From: Fictibacillus sp. b24
GTDB lineage: Bacteria > Bacillota > Bacilli > Bacillales > Fictibacillaceae
Length of the DNA: 64,000 nucleotides
Direction: 5' to 3'
NCBI RefSeq assembly: GCF_030348825.1
Contig: NZ_JAUCES010000005.1
Coordinates: 1,116,001 to 1,180,000 of the forward strand
In this document: positions 16,547-26,645 of the stretch, piece after piece
Position numbering within the stretch: position 1 is the stretch's first letter
Layout of the letters: each line of letters begins with the position of its first letter
The notes under the pieces: generated by a model
Told to the model about the DNA's origin: nothing
Databases searched by the model: none
What the model saw: the letters and a program-made list of their open reading frames with translations, nothing else
Translations under genes and position numbers: made by a program

Positions 16547-18967
16547 ATGTATTATAACCACAAAACAATCGAGAAAAAGTGGCAGCAGTTCTGGGATGAG
16601 AACAAAACGTTCCAAACGAAAGAAGAATATGACAAAAAGAAATTTTACGCGTTAGATATGTTTCCCTATCCATCTGGAGCAGGCCTGCACGTAGGTCATC
16701 CGGAAGGTTACACGGCGACTGATATCCTATCTAGAATGAAGCGTATGCAAGGATACAATGTACTTCACCCGATGGGATGGGATGCATTTGGTCTTCCTGC
16801 AGAACAATACGCTCTTGATACAGGTAACGATCCAGCGGAGTTTACAGAAAAGAATATCAATACTTTCCGCAGGCAGATTAAAGAGCTAGGTTTCTCATAC
16901 GACTGGGACCGTGAAGTAAACACGACAGATCCTTCTTATTACAAGTGGACACAATGGATTTTTATCCAGCTCTATAATAAAGGACTTGCTTATGTGGACG
17001 AAGTACCTGTGAACTGGTGTGAGGCACTAGGAACGGTTCTTGCAAATGAAGAAGTAATCGACGGAAAGAGCGAACGTGGCGGGCATCCTGTCGTTCGTAA
17101 ACCTATGAGACAATGGATGCTTAAGATTACAGCATACGCTGACAGACTGTTAGAAGATCTAGATGAACTAGATTGGCCTGAGAGCTTAAAAGACATGCAG
17201 CGAAACTGGATCGGCCGTTCAGAAGGAGCAGAAGTTCACTTTGACGTGGATGGTCATTCTTCTAAGATTACAGTGTTTACAACTCGTCCAGATACACTTT
17301 TTGGTGCAACGTATTTAGTGCTTGCTCCTGAAAATAAACTAGTAAATGAAATTGTTACAGCTGATCACTTAGAGGCAGTAACGGCTTACCAAAAACAAGT
17401 TGAAACAAAGTCCGATCTTGAAAGAACAGAACTTGCCAAAGAAAAATCAGGAGTCTTTACAGGAGCTTATGCCATTCATCCTGTAACTGGAGCAAAACTT
17501 CCGATCTGGATTGCAGATTATGTTCTAGCAAGCTATGGTACTGGAGCAATAATGGCAGTACCTGCGCATGATGAGCGTGACCACGAATTCGCTGTAAAAT
17601 TTGAGCTTCCAATTGCTGAAGTAGTTGCGGGCGGAAACGTATCTGAAGAAGCGTATACAGGTGACGGAGAACATGTAAACTCTGACTTTTTAAATGGCAT
17701 GCAAAAAACGGATGCTATTGCAAAAATGAATGAATGGCTTTCAGAAAACGGAAAAGGCGAAAAGAAAATTACGTATCGCCTTCGTGACTGGCTATTCTCA
17801 CGCCAGCGTTATTGGGGCGAGCCGATCCCGGTAATCCATTGGGAAGATGGCACGATGTCAACGGTTTCCGAGGATCAACTGCCGCTTCTTCTTCCTGTAG
17901 TAAAAGAAATTAAACCATCAGGCACTGGAGAGTCACCATTGGCAAACGTAGAAGACTGGGTGAACGTGGTTGATCCTGAAACAGGCAAGAAAGGACGTCG
18001 TGAAACGAATACGATGCCTCAATGGGCAGGAAGCTGCTGGTATTACCTTCGTTATATCGACCCTAAAAACGAAGAGCAATTAGCATCACCTGAAAAATTG
18101 AAACACTGGCTTCCGGTTGATATCTATATTGGTGGAGCGGAGCACGCTGTGTTGCATCTTCTTTATGCCCGTTTCTGGCACAAGGTTATGTACGATCTTG
18201 GCATCGTTCCAACAAAAGAGCCATTCCAAAAACTTTTCAACCAAGGAATGATTCTTGGAGAAAATAACGAAAAAATGAGTAAGTCAAAAGGAAATGTTGT
18301 AAACCCAGATGAAATCGTTCTAAGCCATGGTGCCGATACACTTCGTTTGTATGAAATGTTCATGGGACCTTTAGATGCATCAATCGCTTGGAGCACAACA
18401 GGCTTAGATGGTTCCCGCCGTTTTCTTGATCGTGTTTGGAGATTGCTTGTTTCAGAAGATGGGCAGAACCTAAACCCTGCAATTAAAAATACAAAGGCAA
18501 GTGAATCCTTCAACCGTCTATATCATCTTACGGTTAAAAAAGTAACGGAGGATTATGAAGGCCTTCGTTTTAACACAGCGATTTCGCAATTGATGGTTTT
18601 CGTAAATGAGGCTAACAAGCAAGATGAGCTTCCTAAAGATTTAATAGAAGGATTCGTTAAAATGCTTTCTCCGATCGCTCCGCATATTTGTGAAGAGCTA
18701 TGGGAAATGCTAGGTGGAGAAGGCAGTATTGCATACGCTTCTTGGCCGGTATGGGATGAGGCACAACTTGTAGAAAATGAAGTTGAAATCGTTGTTCAAG
18801 TAAATGGAAAATTAAAAGCAAAGATGACGATTGCTGCGAACATCAGCGGTTCTGATATGGAGCAAGCTGCACTTGGAGAAGAGTCTGTTCAACAAAGCAT
18901 TGAAGGTAAGACGATTCGCAAAGTCATTACTGTACCAGGTAAACTTGTGAATATCGTTGCCAATTAA
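16547..18967 (+). CDS. leuS: leucyl-tRNA synthetase
   Basis: Charges tRNA-Leu with leucine. 806 aa, typical for bacteria. Class I signatures: HVGHPEGY (HIGH motif) near 48-55 and KMSKSKGN (KMSKS) near 576; the CP1 editing domain lies between, with [18 protein letters not shown] around 245. The ATG follows AAGGAGGATCGG. Controlled by the T-box leader. The rhodanese gene follows 13 bp behind, with its ribosome binding site just after the leuS stop, so it is probably cotranscribed. Confidence 0.98.
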   Translation: MYYNHKTIEKKWQQFWDENKTFQTKEEYDKKKFYALDMFPYPSGAGLHVGHPEGYTATDILSRMKRMQGYNVLHPMGWDAFGLPAEQYALDTGNDPAEFTEKNINTFRRQIKELGFSYDWDREVNTTDPSYYKWTQWIFIQLYNKGLAYVDEVPVNWCEALGTVLANEEVIDGKSERGGHPVVRKPMRQWMLKITAYADRLLEDLDELDWPESLKDMQRNWIGRSEGAEVHFDVDGHSSKITVFTTRPDTLFGATYLVLAPENKLVNEIVTADHLEAVTAYQKQVETKSDLERTELAKEKSGVFTGAYAIHPVTGAKLPIWIADYVLASYGTGAIMAVPAHDERDHEFAVKFELPIAEVVAGGNVSEEAYTGDGEHVNSDFLNGMQKTDAIAKMNEWLSENGKGEKKITYRLRDWLFSRQRYWGEPIPVIHWEDGTMSTVSEDQLPLLLPVVKEIKPSGTGESPLANVEDWVNVVDPETGKKGRRETNTMPQWAGSCWYYLRYIDPKNEEQLASPEKLKHWLPVDIYIGGAEHAVLHLLYARFWHKVMYDLGIVPTKEPFQKLFNQGMILGENNEKMSKSKGNVVNPDEIVLSHGADTLRLYEMFMGPLDASIAWSTTGLDGSRRFLDRVWRLLVSEDGQNLNPAIKNTKASESFNRLYHLTVKKVTEDYEGLRFNTAISQLMVFVNEANKQDELPKDLIEGFVKMLSPIAPHICEELWEMLGGEGSIAYASWPVWDEAQLVENEVEIVVQVNGKLKAKMTIAANISGSDMEQAALGEESVQQSIEGKTIRKVITVPGKLVNIVAN

Positions 18968-18980
18968 AGGAGGCTTTTTC

Positions 18981-19283
18981 ATGGAAAATGAATTAAGAGA
19001 AGTTTCACCATCCGAAGTAAAACAATTATTGAAGGATGGAAAAAAGATTTCCCTGATTGACGTACGTGAAGATGAGGAAGTGGCTGAAGGTAAAATTCCA
19101 GAAGCGGCTCATATCAAAATGGGTGAAATTCCTGATCGTTTAAACGAGATCGATAAAAATGAAGAACACATCATCATCTGCCGTTCTGGTCGACGCAGTG
19201 AAAACGTGGCTTACTTCTTGCAAGACCAAGGCTACAAAGTAAAAAATATGACTGGCGGCATGCTGGAATATAATAAAAACTAA
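18981..19283 (+). CDS. ytwF: single-domain rhodanese YtwF
   Basis: 100 aa from ATG 18981 after AAAGGAGG. One rhodanese domain: LIDVREDEEV near the N terminus, active-site loop CRSGRRS with Cys near 66, and TGGMLEY at the end. Sulfur-carrier or sulfurtransferase role, cytosolic, partner unknown. Read with leuS; closed by a terminator. Confidence 0.9.
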   Translation: MENELREVSPSEVKQLLKDGKKISLIDVREDEEVAEGKIPEAAHIKMGEIPDRLNEIDKNEEHIIICRSGRRSENVAYFLQDQGYKVKNMTGGMLEYNKN

Positions 19284-19286
19284 GTA

Positions 19287-19326
19287 AAACTCTCTGCTCA
19301 TGTTTGATGGGCAGGGAGTTTTTTCT
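19287..19326 (+). terminator. leuS-ytwF terminator
   Basis: AAACTCTCTGCTC / GGGCAGGGAGTTT hairpin (G-T pairs) followed by T6, just after the rhodanese stop. Confidence 0.8.
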
Positions 19327-19541
19327 TTGTTAGAAGGAACAGGTGTATTATACAAATATTGAAATTTTGAAACAAATGGCTGTTTAAATCTTTATCATTG
19401 TTAAACAGCAACATTCAGAATGAAAATGAGTAATTTTTTGAACGAACAAAACGTTTTGACTGTCTAATTTTCTATGTAGTTGTGAAAAATTTCAGGAAGT
19501 AGCCGATAGAATAGGTATACTTATTAGCCGTGGAGGCTCAA

Positions 19542-21461
19542 ATGCCATTAAAACATTCAAAAACCAAAAAGTGGATTAACATAATTGCCGTTTTGTTTAC
19601 CTTGCACGTTGTAAGCACTATAGGCTTAATATACAGTCAAAACTATCTCATGTACGGCCTTGATCTTAGCATCGTTGCTCTTTTTGGAGTGCTAGTTTAT
19701 AAAATGCTGAGAGTGAAAGACTCTTATGCGGTTGATCTAGAGCAAGAAATATTAAAACATAAAGAAACTCTTTTAGAATTAGAAGCCAACAGAATTAAAC
19801 TTCAAAATATATTCGACAGCATTGATGTAGCCATTTGGTCACATAATCTTGAAACGGATAAGCTGCTTATTACATCGGGTATCGAAAAATTATATGGTTA
19901 TCCGATGCAAGCTTTTTATGACGATGCAGAATTGTGGAAAAAAGTGATACATCCTGACGATGATGAGATTATTCAAAAACGAGCTCAAGATATTCAGAGT
20001 GGGATTATTGCGACAAGTGAATATCGTATAATGAAGCCGAATGGTGAGATACGCTGGATTCATGACCGAGGTATACCGTTCTTAAATGAAAAAAATGAAT
20101 TAATTGACTTTAACTCTATACTCATTGATATAACCGAGCGAAAACGTGCAGAGATAACCATTCAGCATATGGCCTATTATGATGAGTTAACCGGTCTTCC
20201 GAATCGCAATGGATTCATGCAAACCATTGAAGAACAAATGAAAGAAGCGGATTTGAAAAAAAACAACCTTGCTCTTTTATATTTAGACCTTGATCGTTTT
20301 AATGTTTTGAATGATACACTCGGACACAGCTTTGGCGATCTTTTGCTGCAAAAAGTGGCAGAGCTTCTAAAAACTACGGTGAATTCTAAAGGGAAAGTGT
20401 TTAGAAGAAGCGGAGACGAGTTTCTGATTCTAATCGAATTTAATGATGAATCTGAAATTAAAACGATAGCAGAAGAAATCATTCAAGCTTTTACAAAACC
20501 TTTTATGTTGAGTGGACAAGAGGTATTTACAACACCTAGTATCGGGATCAGCACATATCCTGGCAATGGTTCTGATAGTGATACACTCTTAAAACGAGCG
20601 GATTCGGCTCTTTACCAAGCAAAAGAACGCGGTCGTAACACGTATCAATTCTTTACCGAACAGCGTGACGAGAAGATGGAAAGAAGATTAAATCTTGAGC
20701 ATGGCTTAAGAAAAGCATTAACCAATAACGAATTCTTTCTTGTGTACCAGCCTTTAGTGCAGATCGATACAAAAAAGATAGTAGGAGTAGAAGCATTGCT
20801 GCGCTGGAAAAAAGAAGATGAAGGCATTATTTCCCCTGCAGAATTTATCCCAATTACTGAAGAAACGGGAATGATCATACCGATTGGAGAATGGGTTTTA
20901 AAGAATGCTTGCCTGCAAGGCGTAAAGTGGCATCAGAATGGTTTTCAGGACCTCTTAATCTCTGTAAATATTTCAGTCAGGCAGCTGCTTGAGGAAACTT
21001 TTATAGAAAGAGTAGAGAGCATTCTTTCTGAAACAAGTTTCCCGGCATCTTCGTTAGAACTAGAGATTACAGAAAGCACCACCATGCAAAACATGAACGA
21101 AGCTCTTCCTGTTTTAACCCGTTTAAGAGCAAAAGGGATTCGTATTTCAGTCGATGACTTTGGAACAGGGTATTCATCATTAACGTACTTAAGACAATTG
21201 CCTGTTGATACGTTAAAGATAGATAAGCTGTTTGTTGATGATATTTTGACAGATTTAAAGGCAGGCGCCATAGTTAAAACAATTATTGATATGGGGCATA
21301 ACCTCGATTTTTGCGTCATTGCTGAAGGCATTGAGAGCTGTAAGCAGATTGAGTTCCTTTTAGAGCTTGGTTGTCTTTACGGCCAAGGGTATCACTTGTA
21401 TAAGCCGCTTCATGCGAATGATTTAGAGATACATTTACAAAAAAATATGGTAATAAATTAA
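19542..21461 (+). CDS. membrane PAS-GGDEF-EAL cyclic-di-GMP protein
   Basis: 639 aa. Two N-terminal membrane helices (about 12-60), a coiled-coil linker, a PAS/PAC domain (about 80-205, ending DITERKRAE), GGDEF (about 210-375) and EAL (about 390-632). The GGDEF signature reads SGDEF (Ser for the first Gly, near 290); EALLRW, DDFGTGYSSL and AEGIE of the EAL domain are intact. The protein should therefore hydrolyse c-di-GMP; cyclase activity is possible because SGDEF is a tolerated variant. ATG 19542 has GGAGG 5 nt ahead; an in-frame GTG at 19530 overlaps the same signal. Monocistronic. Confidence 0.92.
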   Translation: MPLKHSKTKKWINIIAVLFTLHVVSTIGLIYSQNYLMYGLDLSIVALFGVLVYKMLRVKDSYAVDLEQEILKHKETLLELEANRIKLQNIFDSIDVAIWSHNLETDKLLITSGIEKLYGYPMQAFYDDAELWKKVIHPDDDEIIQKRAQDIQSGIIATSEYRIMKPNGEIRWIHDRGIPFLNEKNELIDFNSILIDITERKRAEITIQHMAYYDELTGLPNRNGFMQTIEEQMKEADLKKNNLALLYLDLDRFNVLNDTLGHSFGDLLLQKVAELLKTTVNSKGKVFRRSGDEFLILIEFNDESEIKTIAEEIIQAFTKPFMLSGQEVFTTPSIGISTYPGNGSDSDTLLKRADSALYQAKERGRNTYQFFTEQRDEKMERRLNLEHGLRKALTNNEFFLVYQPLVQIDTKKIVGVEALLRWKKEDEGIISPAEFIPITEETGMIIPIGEWVLKNACLQGVKWHQNGFQDLLISVNISVRQLLEETFIERVESILSETSFPASSLELEITESTTMQNMNEALPVLTRLRAKGIRISVDDFGTGYSSLTYLRQLPVDTLKIDKLFVDDILTDLKAGAIVKTIIDMGHNLDFCVIAEGIESCKQIEFLLELGCLYGQGYHLYKPLHANDLEIHLQKNMVIN

Positions 21462-21470
21462 GATGAGGCT

Positions 21471-21505
21471 TAAAAAGCCGCGATGTCAGCGGTTTTTTAA
21501 GTTTT
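21471..21505 (+). terminator. terminator of the GGDEF/EAL gene
   Basis: AAAAAGCCGC / GCGGTTTTTT hairpin with a 7-nt loop, 10 bp after the stop. Confidence 0.8.
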
Positions 21506-21651
21506 TTGTATTTGCAGCCAAATAGGGTTTTGTTGACGAAAAAATTTAGATGAAAACAAATCAGGCTAAACGGAGAATAAAAGTACCCTCAGGAGTCAAA
21601 GGTAAGCATACATTTTACACTTACATCCACAACAAAATGTTTTACATTTCC

Positions 21652-21665
21652 TGTTTCGTGAAACA
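21652..21665. promoter_or_regulatory. 14 bp palindrome upstream of the SDR gene
   Basis: TGTTTCGTGAAACA is a perfect inverted repeat 37 bp upstream of the start codon and 6 bp after a possible -35 (TTTACA). It could be a repressor site; the protein is not identifiable and no clean -10 box is visible. Confidence 0.35.
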
Positions 21666-21701
21666 CTACATAAGTAGACAAATAGAAGGAGTGGATAGGT
21701 C

Positions 21702-22337
21702 GTGAATGTTCTCGTAATTGGAGCAAACGGAAATATCGGTAAATTAACGTGCAATATACTTGCGGATCAAGGACACTCCGTGAAAGCGATGGTTAGAAAA
21801 GAAGAACAGCAAGAACATTTTAAGCATCCAAATATCGAGGCTGTCTTAGGGGACTTAGAGCAGGACTTCGACCATGTGTTTAAAGACATTGATGCTGTCA
21901 TTTTCACAGCTGGATCCGGGGGTCATACAGGTCCTGAAAAAACGGACGCTGTAGACTATGAGGGTGCTGTAAAGTCCATTAATCTTGCACAAAAACATCA
22001 TGTGAACCAATTTATTATGGTAAGTTCAATTGGTGCAGATACTCCAGAAAAAGGTCCAGAAGGCTTGCAACATTATTTAGAAGCTAAAAGAAAAGCAGAT
22101 AACGTGCTTTTGGAAAGCTCATTAAATTATACGATCCTTCGTCCAGGTGCACTAATAGACGAAGATGGAATGGGCTTGATTCAAGCAAAGAAGAAGTTAG
22201 ATGAGCGTGGTTCCATCCCCCGTGCTGACGTGGCAAGGACTCTTGCTGCATGTCTCGGTAATGAAAAGGTTAGCCATCAAGTATTTGAATTGATTGAAGG
22301 CGAAATGCCCATTCAGACAGCACTCGAAAATCTGTAA
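21702..22337 (+). CDS. NAD(P)-binding atypical SDR (YhfK-like)
   Basis: 211 aa, Rossmann fold with GANGNIGKL near residues 7-15, strand ends VLGDL and VIFTAGSGG, and VSSIGAD. NmrA/SDR_a5-type protein, related to YhfK of B. subtilis. The usual YxxxK catalytic pair is not obvious beyond HYLEAKRKAD; role unknown, perhaps oxidative-stress related. GTG start after AAGGAG. Its terminator hairpin overlaps the start signals of cse60. Confidence 0.82.
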   Translation: MNVLVIGANGNIGKLTCNILADQGHSVKAMVRKEEQQEHFKHPNIEAVLGDLEQDFDHVFKDIDAVIFTAGSGGHTGPEKTDAVDYEGAVKSINLAQKHHVNQFIMVSSIGADTPEKGPEGLQHYLEAKRKADNVLLESSLNYTILRPGALIDEDGMGLIQAKKKLDERGSIPRADVARTLAACLGNEKVSHQVFELIEGEMPIQTALENL

Positions 22338-22365
22338 GACAAAACTAGTCAAATCACAACAAAGG

Positions 22366-22426
22366 AAAAGCATCCGCCAAAGCCGAAAGAAAGAACAAAT
22401 CTCTAGGCTAAAGGGGGATGCTTTTT
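22366..22426 (+). terminator. terminator overlapping the cse60 ribosome binding site
   Basis: A perfect 10 bp stem (AAAAGCATCC 22366-22375 with GGATGCTTTT 22416-22425), extended by GCC/GGC pairs, ends in T5 immediately ahead of the cse60 ATG. The cse60 ribosome binding site (GGGGG) is in the 3' arm, so readthrough mRNA would hide it. Confidence 0.7.
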
Positions 22427-22615
22427 ATGATTCAAGTGAAGATTTTTGATGAAGACCATGAGGATGATCTAGAGGAAAGTGTAAACGAGTTCTTGAGTGT
22501 GATTCCTACTGAAAACATAGTTGATATTAAGTATCAAATTGCGGTTTGTGATAACGTTCATTCCGAGGATGAGACCATGTTTTCGTTTTCTGCGATGATT
22601 ATTTATAAAAAATAG
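22427..22615 (+). CDS. cse60: sporulation protein Cse60
   Basis: 62 aa. Matches the small Cse60 family: VKIFDEDHEDDLEESVNEFL at the start and IVDIKYQIAV in the middle, FSAMIIYKK at the end. In B. subtilis cse60 is transcribed by SigE in the mother cell; function unknown. ATG 22427 is 9 nt after GGGGG; an in-frame ATG at 22418 overlaps the ribosome binding site. A SigE promoter would have to lie within the hairpin region upstream; I could not identify it. Confidence 0.85.
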   Translation: MIQVKIFDEDHEDDLEESVNEFLSVIPTENIVDIKYQIAVCDNVHSEDETMFSFSAMIIYKK

Positions 22616-22656
22616 CAAGTTTTTTTATAAAGCTGTTTTGGTGAGCTCTGGTGATT

Positions 22657-22798
22657 TTGAAAGTGGTTGATTTCCGTTTCAGATGCTCGCTTTCCGCGGG
22701 GCAGGCGGTGAGCCACATTCGTACGTTTCACTCTTAAGTGTCTCACCTGCCCGCCTGTCCCGCAGGAGTCTCGCATCTTACACTCCAATCAACTTGCA
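22657..22798 (+). repeat. interspersed hairpin repeat, copy 1 (type A)
   Basis: Begins GAAAGTGGTTGATTTCCG and ends CACTCCAATCAACTTG. The arms GCGGGgCAGGC..GTGAG and CTCAC..GCCTGtCCCGC pair; the inner stem is CAC/GTG. Lies 42 bp after cse60 in the same orientation. Confidence 0.9.
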
Positions 22799-22869
22799 AT
22801 GAGGAACACATAAAAACATAAAACCATCAAGCATTCATTCTGGATCTGCAAATCCACCGAAGGCTCTTC

Positions 22870-22915
22870 ATGAAAAAGGACGTGAACCGAAAATGGATCA
22901 CGTCCCCTTTTTTGA
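22870..22915 (-). terminator. ytfP terminator
   Basis: GGACGTGA / TCACGTCC stem flanked by A5 and T6; on the minus strand a T5 tract follows. Confidence 0.75.
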
Positions 22916-22923
22916 ACAAGAGA

Positions 22924-24186
22924 CTAGCTCAATGCATGATAAGCTGCATTTGTTCCAGCGATGTTTCCGGTCACAAAGGCAACCGTGATATTGTAGCCGC
23001 CTGTGTAGCCATGCAGATCTAGAATTTCTCCGCAAAAGAATAGACCTTCTTGTTTCTTGGATGCCATCGTCTGGGGAGCAATTTCTTTTACAGAAACACC
23101 GCCGCCTGTAACGAAAGCTTTTTCGATCGATAATGTTCCGTTAACAGAAAAAGAAAAACTTTTCATTTGAGCAGCCAACTGCCGCAGTGCTTGCTTAGGA
23201 ACTTGGTCGGCTGTAGAGTCACCGTCAATCTCAGCTCGCTCAATTAAAAAATGAAGAAACTTTTCTGGGAGTAACCCTTTAAGGACGTTTTTAAAGGCCT
23301 TTTTCGGTTCTGCATCAATCTTTTGCTGTAAAACGGATAGAAGCGCTTCTTCATTTTCTTCAGGAAAAGAATCAATTCTCATCTCAATAGATGGGACATT
23401 AAACTTTTTTAGCGCTTTTACTACGTACTGGCTGCATCTTAAAGCGGCTGGTCCTGAAACACCAAAATGGGTAAAAATCATATCCATTTGATGAGCTTTA
23501 ATCAGCTTACCTTTTGGGTTCCAAACAGAAAGGGAAACGTTTCGCAAGGAAATTCCCTGCAATGTTTTCTGCTTTATGAACGTTTCATTTGAAGTAATAG
23601 GTACTTCAGTTGGATATAGCTCAGTAATCGTATGCCCTGCTTTCTTTGCCCAAGCGTACCCGTCTCCAGTAGAGCCTGTATGCGGAACAGATTTACCGCC
23701 AACCGCGATAACGATAGACTTTGTTTGGAGTTTCTCACCGCTCTGAAGGATGATCTCGTGGAGCTCATCTCCATAATGCACTGTTTTTACAGGTGTGTTT
23801 GTCCGAATCTGAACACCAAGCCGTTTAATCCTTTGTAAAAGAGCAGCAACTACATCTGTAGCTTTGTTCGAGACAGGGAACATTCGGCCGTGATCTTCTT
23901 CTTTCAGCTGGATGCCAAGCCCCTCAAAAAAATCGATAATATCTTCATTATTAAAAACAGAAAATGCACTATATAAAAAACGGCCGTTCCCCGGTATGTG
24001 TTTAATGATTTCTTCAACAGGCAGGCGGTTCGTTACATTACAGCGTCCGCCACCTGAAATCGCCAGCTTGCGTCCCAGCTTTTCTCCCTTATCAATAAGA
24101 AGGACAGAAGCCCCGTTTGAAGCGGCACCAACACTGGCCATAAGGCCTGAGGGACCTCCTCCGATCACAATACAATCATAAATCAT
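22924..24186 (-). CDS. ytfP: FAD-dependent oxidoreductase, HI0933 family (YtfP)
   Basis: 420 aa flavoprotein. N-terminal FAD-binding [14 protein letters not shown], then the HI0933 signature [13 protein letters not shown] near 45-57, and C-terminal [24 protein letters not shown]. Family members are soluble and poorly characterised. Divergent from ytgP across about 260 bp. Confidence 0.92.
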   Translation of the reverse strand: MIYDCIVIGGGPSGLMASVGAASNGASVLLIDKGEKLGRKLAISGGGRCNVTNRLPVEEIIKHIPGNGRFLYSAFSVFNNEDIIDFFEGLGIQLKEEDHGRMFPVSNKATDVVAALLQRIKRLGVQIRTNTPVKTVHYGDELHEIILQSGEKLQTKSIVIAVGGKSVPHTGSTGDGYAWAKKAGHTITELYPTEVPITSNETFIKQKTLQGISLRNVSLSVWNPKGKLIKAHQMDMIFTHFGVSGPAALRCSQYVVKALKKFNVPSIEMRIDSFPEENEEALLSVLQQKIDAEPKKAFKNVLKGLLPEKFLHFLIERAEIDGDSTADQVPKQALRQLAAQMKSFSFSVNGTLSIEKAFVTGGGVSVKEIAPQTMASKKQEGLFFCGEILDLHGYTGGYNITVAFVTGNIAGTNAAYHALS

Positions 24187-24449
24187 ACAATCCCAACTTT
24201 CTTAAACGTTCATGACTACAAATTATTTTCTACAATAGCATAGCTTATTTTAAAAGACTATGCTTTTCATAATCCTTACTTTTTTGCAAAAAGTTAAATG
24301 AGGTTACATCCGCTTTTTATGTGATACAATATCAATAATGTTTTTGGCGATTTAAGTCAAAAAGGATTACAAGACTAGGTTTCAGCCTGACGGAAACATA
24401 TGGAGTCAGGTCAATTTTATTTAGGATGATTAGTAGGAGCTGAAAATAG

Positions 24450-26054
24450 TTGTCTCGATTACTTCGTGGAACATTGATTTTATCCGCTGCAACCTTTTTT
24501 TCTAAATTCATCGGATTAATCTTTGTTATTCCATTTACAAATCTAGTAGGTGAACAAGGCATGGCTCTTTACGGCTATGCTTATATTCCATATACCATAT
24601 TACTTAGTATTTCCACAATGGGAGTTCCGCTTGCTGTTTCTAAGTTCGTGTCTAAATATAATGCTTTAGGAGATTATGCAACAGGCAGAAAACTGTTAAA
24701 ATCCGGACTGCTCGTCATGACCTTAACCGGAACCCTGGCCTTTATTATTCTGTACATGTTAGCACCTGTTCTAGCTCAACAGATTATTAGTGAAAAAGGC
24801 GGACAAGGAAATAGCATAGATGACATTACGCTCGTTATCCGGATGGTGAGTACAGCTTTAATTATTGTACCATCGATGAGTTTGATCCGCGGATACTTTC
24901 AAGGTTTTCAGTCGATGGGACCTACAGCTGTTTCACAAGTTGTAGAGCAGATCGTACGAATTGTGTTTATCCTTGTTGCTAGTTTTGTTGTGATGAATTT
25001 ATTAGACGGTGATTTAACTACTGCAGTAGCACTATCTACCTTTGCTGCAACCCTTGGTGCTGTTGCAGGTCTGATCGTTCTGATCTGGTACTGGATAAAG
25101 CGAAAACCTCATCTGCAAAAGATGTATGACCAAAGCAAACCAGTTGCTGATATTTCTTTATCAGATATTTATAAAGAGACAATCAAATACGCCATCCCAT
25201 TTGTAGCGGTCGGCCTGGCGATTCCTCTCTATCAGATGATTGACCAGTTCACGATCGTAAAAACGCTGAAAAGTATGGATTATTCTCAAGAGAAAGCTGA
25301 ATCCGTATTTGCGATCATTACGCAGATTGCACATAAACTCGTTATGATCCCTGTTTCTCTAGCAACAGCTTTAGCGCTGACACTGATTCCAGTTATTACA
25401 AAATCATTTACACAAAATAACGATGATGTACTTCATAAACAGATCACACAGACCTTCCAAATGGTGTTGTTTCTGACCGCACCTGCGGCGATCGGTTTAA
25501 CGGTTCTTGCTTATCCGGCATACGGAGCACTTTTTGGAATGTCTTCCATGGAAACAGGCGGTTATTATCTTCAATGGTACGCGCCGACTGCATTATGGTT
25601 TGCGATGTTTACTGTAACAGCAGCAATCCTGCAAGGGCTAAACCAGCAGCGGTATGCATTTATAAGTTTATCTGTTGGTTTTCTTGCAAAACTTCTTCTT
25701 AACAAGCCTTTGTTATTGCTGTTTGGCGGAACGGGTTCAGTAATTGCAACAGATATTGGTTATACTCTTTCTATCTTGTTTAACCTGTATATAATAAAAA
25801 AATACAGTGGCTTTTCATTTAAATGGGTCTATCGCAGAACAGTTCTGATTACTTTATTCTGCGCAGCAATGGCCGTAGCTGTTACGGTTGTATCTAATCT
25901 TTTAGGTGATTCAGAAACAAGACTTGATACTATAATTAAGCTGACCGCTGGTATTATTACAGGAGGAGCGGTCTATGGTTTCCTAAGCTACCGTTCAGGG
26001 TTATTAAATATTATTTTAGGAGACCGTATACCTTTCTTGAAACGCAGAAAATAG
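24450..26054 (+). CDS. ytgP: MOP-family flippase YtgP (MurJ-type)
   Basis: 534 aa, about 14 membrane helices. N-terminal LLRGTLILSAATFFSKFIGLIFVIPF and GVPLAVSKFVSKYN are typical of the SpoVB/YtgP branch of the MATE/MOP superfamily. B. subtilis YtgP is a MurJ, flipping lipid II for peptidoglycan synthesis; paralogues such as SpoVB exist, so the MurJ role is by orthology. TTG start after TAGGAG. Upstream 260 bp holds a weak hairpin (CCTGAC/GTCAGG near 24388-24413) but no known leader. Confidence 0.9.
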   Translation: MSRLLRGTLILSAATFFSKFIGLIFVIPFTNLVGEQGMALYGYAYIPYTILLSISTMGVPLAVSKFVSKYNALGDYATGRKLLKSGLLVMTLTGTLAFIILYMLAPVLAQQIISEKGGQGNSIDDITLVIRMVSTALIIVPSMSLIRGYFQGFQSMGPTAVSQVVEQIVRIVFILVASFVVMNLLDGDLTTAVALSTFAATLGAVAGLIVLIWYWIKRKPHLQKMYDQSKPVADISLSDIYKETIKYAIPFVAVGLAIPLYQMIDQFTIVKTLKSMDYSQEKAESVFAIITQIAHKLVMIPVSLATALALTLIPVITKSFTQNNDDVLHKQITQTFQMVLFLTAPAAIGLTVLAYPAYGALFGMSSMETGGYYLQWYAPTALWFAMFTVTAAILQGLNQQRYAFISLSVGFLAKLLLNKPLLLLFGGTGSVIATDIGYTLSILFNLYIIKKYSGFSFKWVYRRTVLITLFCAAMAVAVTVVSNLLGDSETRLDTIIKLTAGIITGGAVYGFLSYRSGLLNIILGDRIPFLKRRK

Positions 26055-26062
26055 GGAAAAAT

Positions 26063-26095
26063 AAAAAAGAAGGCTGATAGAAAGCCTTCTTTTTA
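26063..26095. terminator. bidirectional terminator, ytgP and the DUF6884-like gene
   Basis: AAAAAGAAGGCT / AGCCTTCTTTTT stem with a 7-nt loop between convergent genes. Confidence 0.85.
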
Positions 26096-26107
26096 ATGTG
26101 GTGAGGG

Positions 26108-26542
26108 TTATTTTTTAACGTGATTTTGTTCGTCATACCATTTTAGCTGATTTCCAATGCTATAGCCTTCGAGTGGAACTTCAAATTGAAAACCTGCTCT
26201 TTCTAACTCTGGCTGCAAGAATTCACGATACACCCATCCGCCATGAATATAGATTTTACATTGAGAGGGCTTATTGTTTTTCTCTAGATCTTGAATAACT
26301 TTGTGAGCCCACTCCCGTTTTTTAGATGTAGAAAAATTTTTGATAGAAACATTATACGGTTCAATGTATTGGTCTTTCGTTAAAAGTCCTTCTTTTGCGC
26401 TAAAGAAGTAAAAATCATCATAATGTTGCTGTGCGTATTGAACAGACTTAACGAATAGAGGACTTATGTATAAATCTATTGCTGCCGAAGGGTTTGAAGC
26501 TTTTTTTCGTGCAGTTGCTAAAAGACCTATTTTCCTTTTCAT
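26108..26542 (-). CDS. DUF6884-like / YaaA-like hypothetical protein
   Basis: 144 aa soluble protein. Opens IGLLATARKKA, with DLYISPLFVKSVQYAQQHYDDFYFFSAKEGLL; the small-molecule-like SPLF and SAKEGL segments recall the DUF6884 family. No catalytic function assigned. ATG after AGGAGG. Monocistronic between ytgP and the pseudouridine synthase gene. Confidence 0.7.
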   Translation of the reverse strand: MKRKIGLLATARKKASNPSAAIDLYISPLFVKSVQYAQQHYDDFYFFSAKEGLLTKDQYIEPYNVSIKNFSTSKKREWAHKVIQDLEKNNKPSQCKIYIHGGWVYREFLQPELERAGFQFEVPLEGYSIGNQLKWYDEQNHVKK

Positions 26543-26645
26543 TCCAATTCCTCCTATAGTACTAAATTACCCCGTTTTTTCAAAAATCAATCAATTTTTT
26601 ACAATAATATAGGAAAAATAGATCATTAGTGGAGGTTGTTTATTT

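Noticed and set aside
19447-19458. CAAAACGTTTTG palindrome as an operator
   Set aside because: Only 12 bp, low complexity, 84 bp upstream of the start and not placed on a recognisable promoter.
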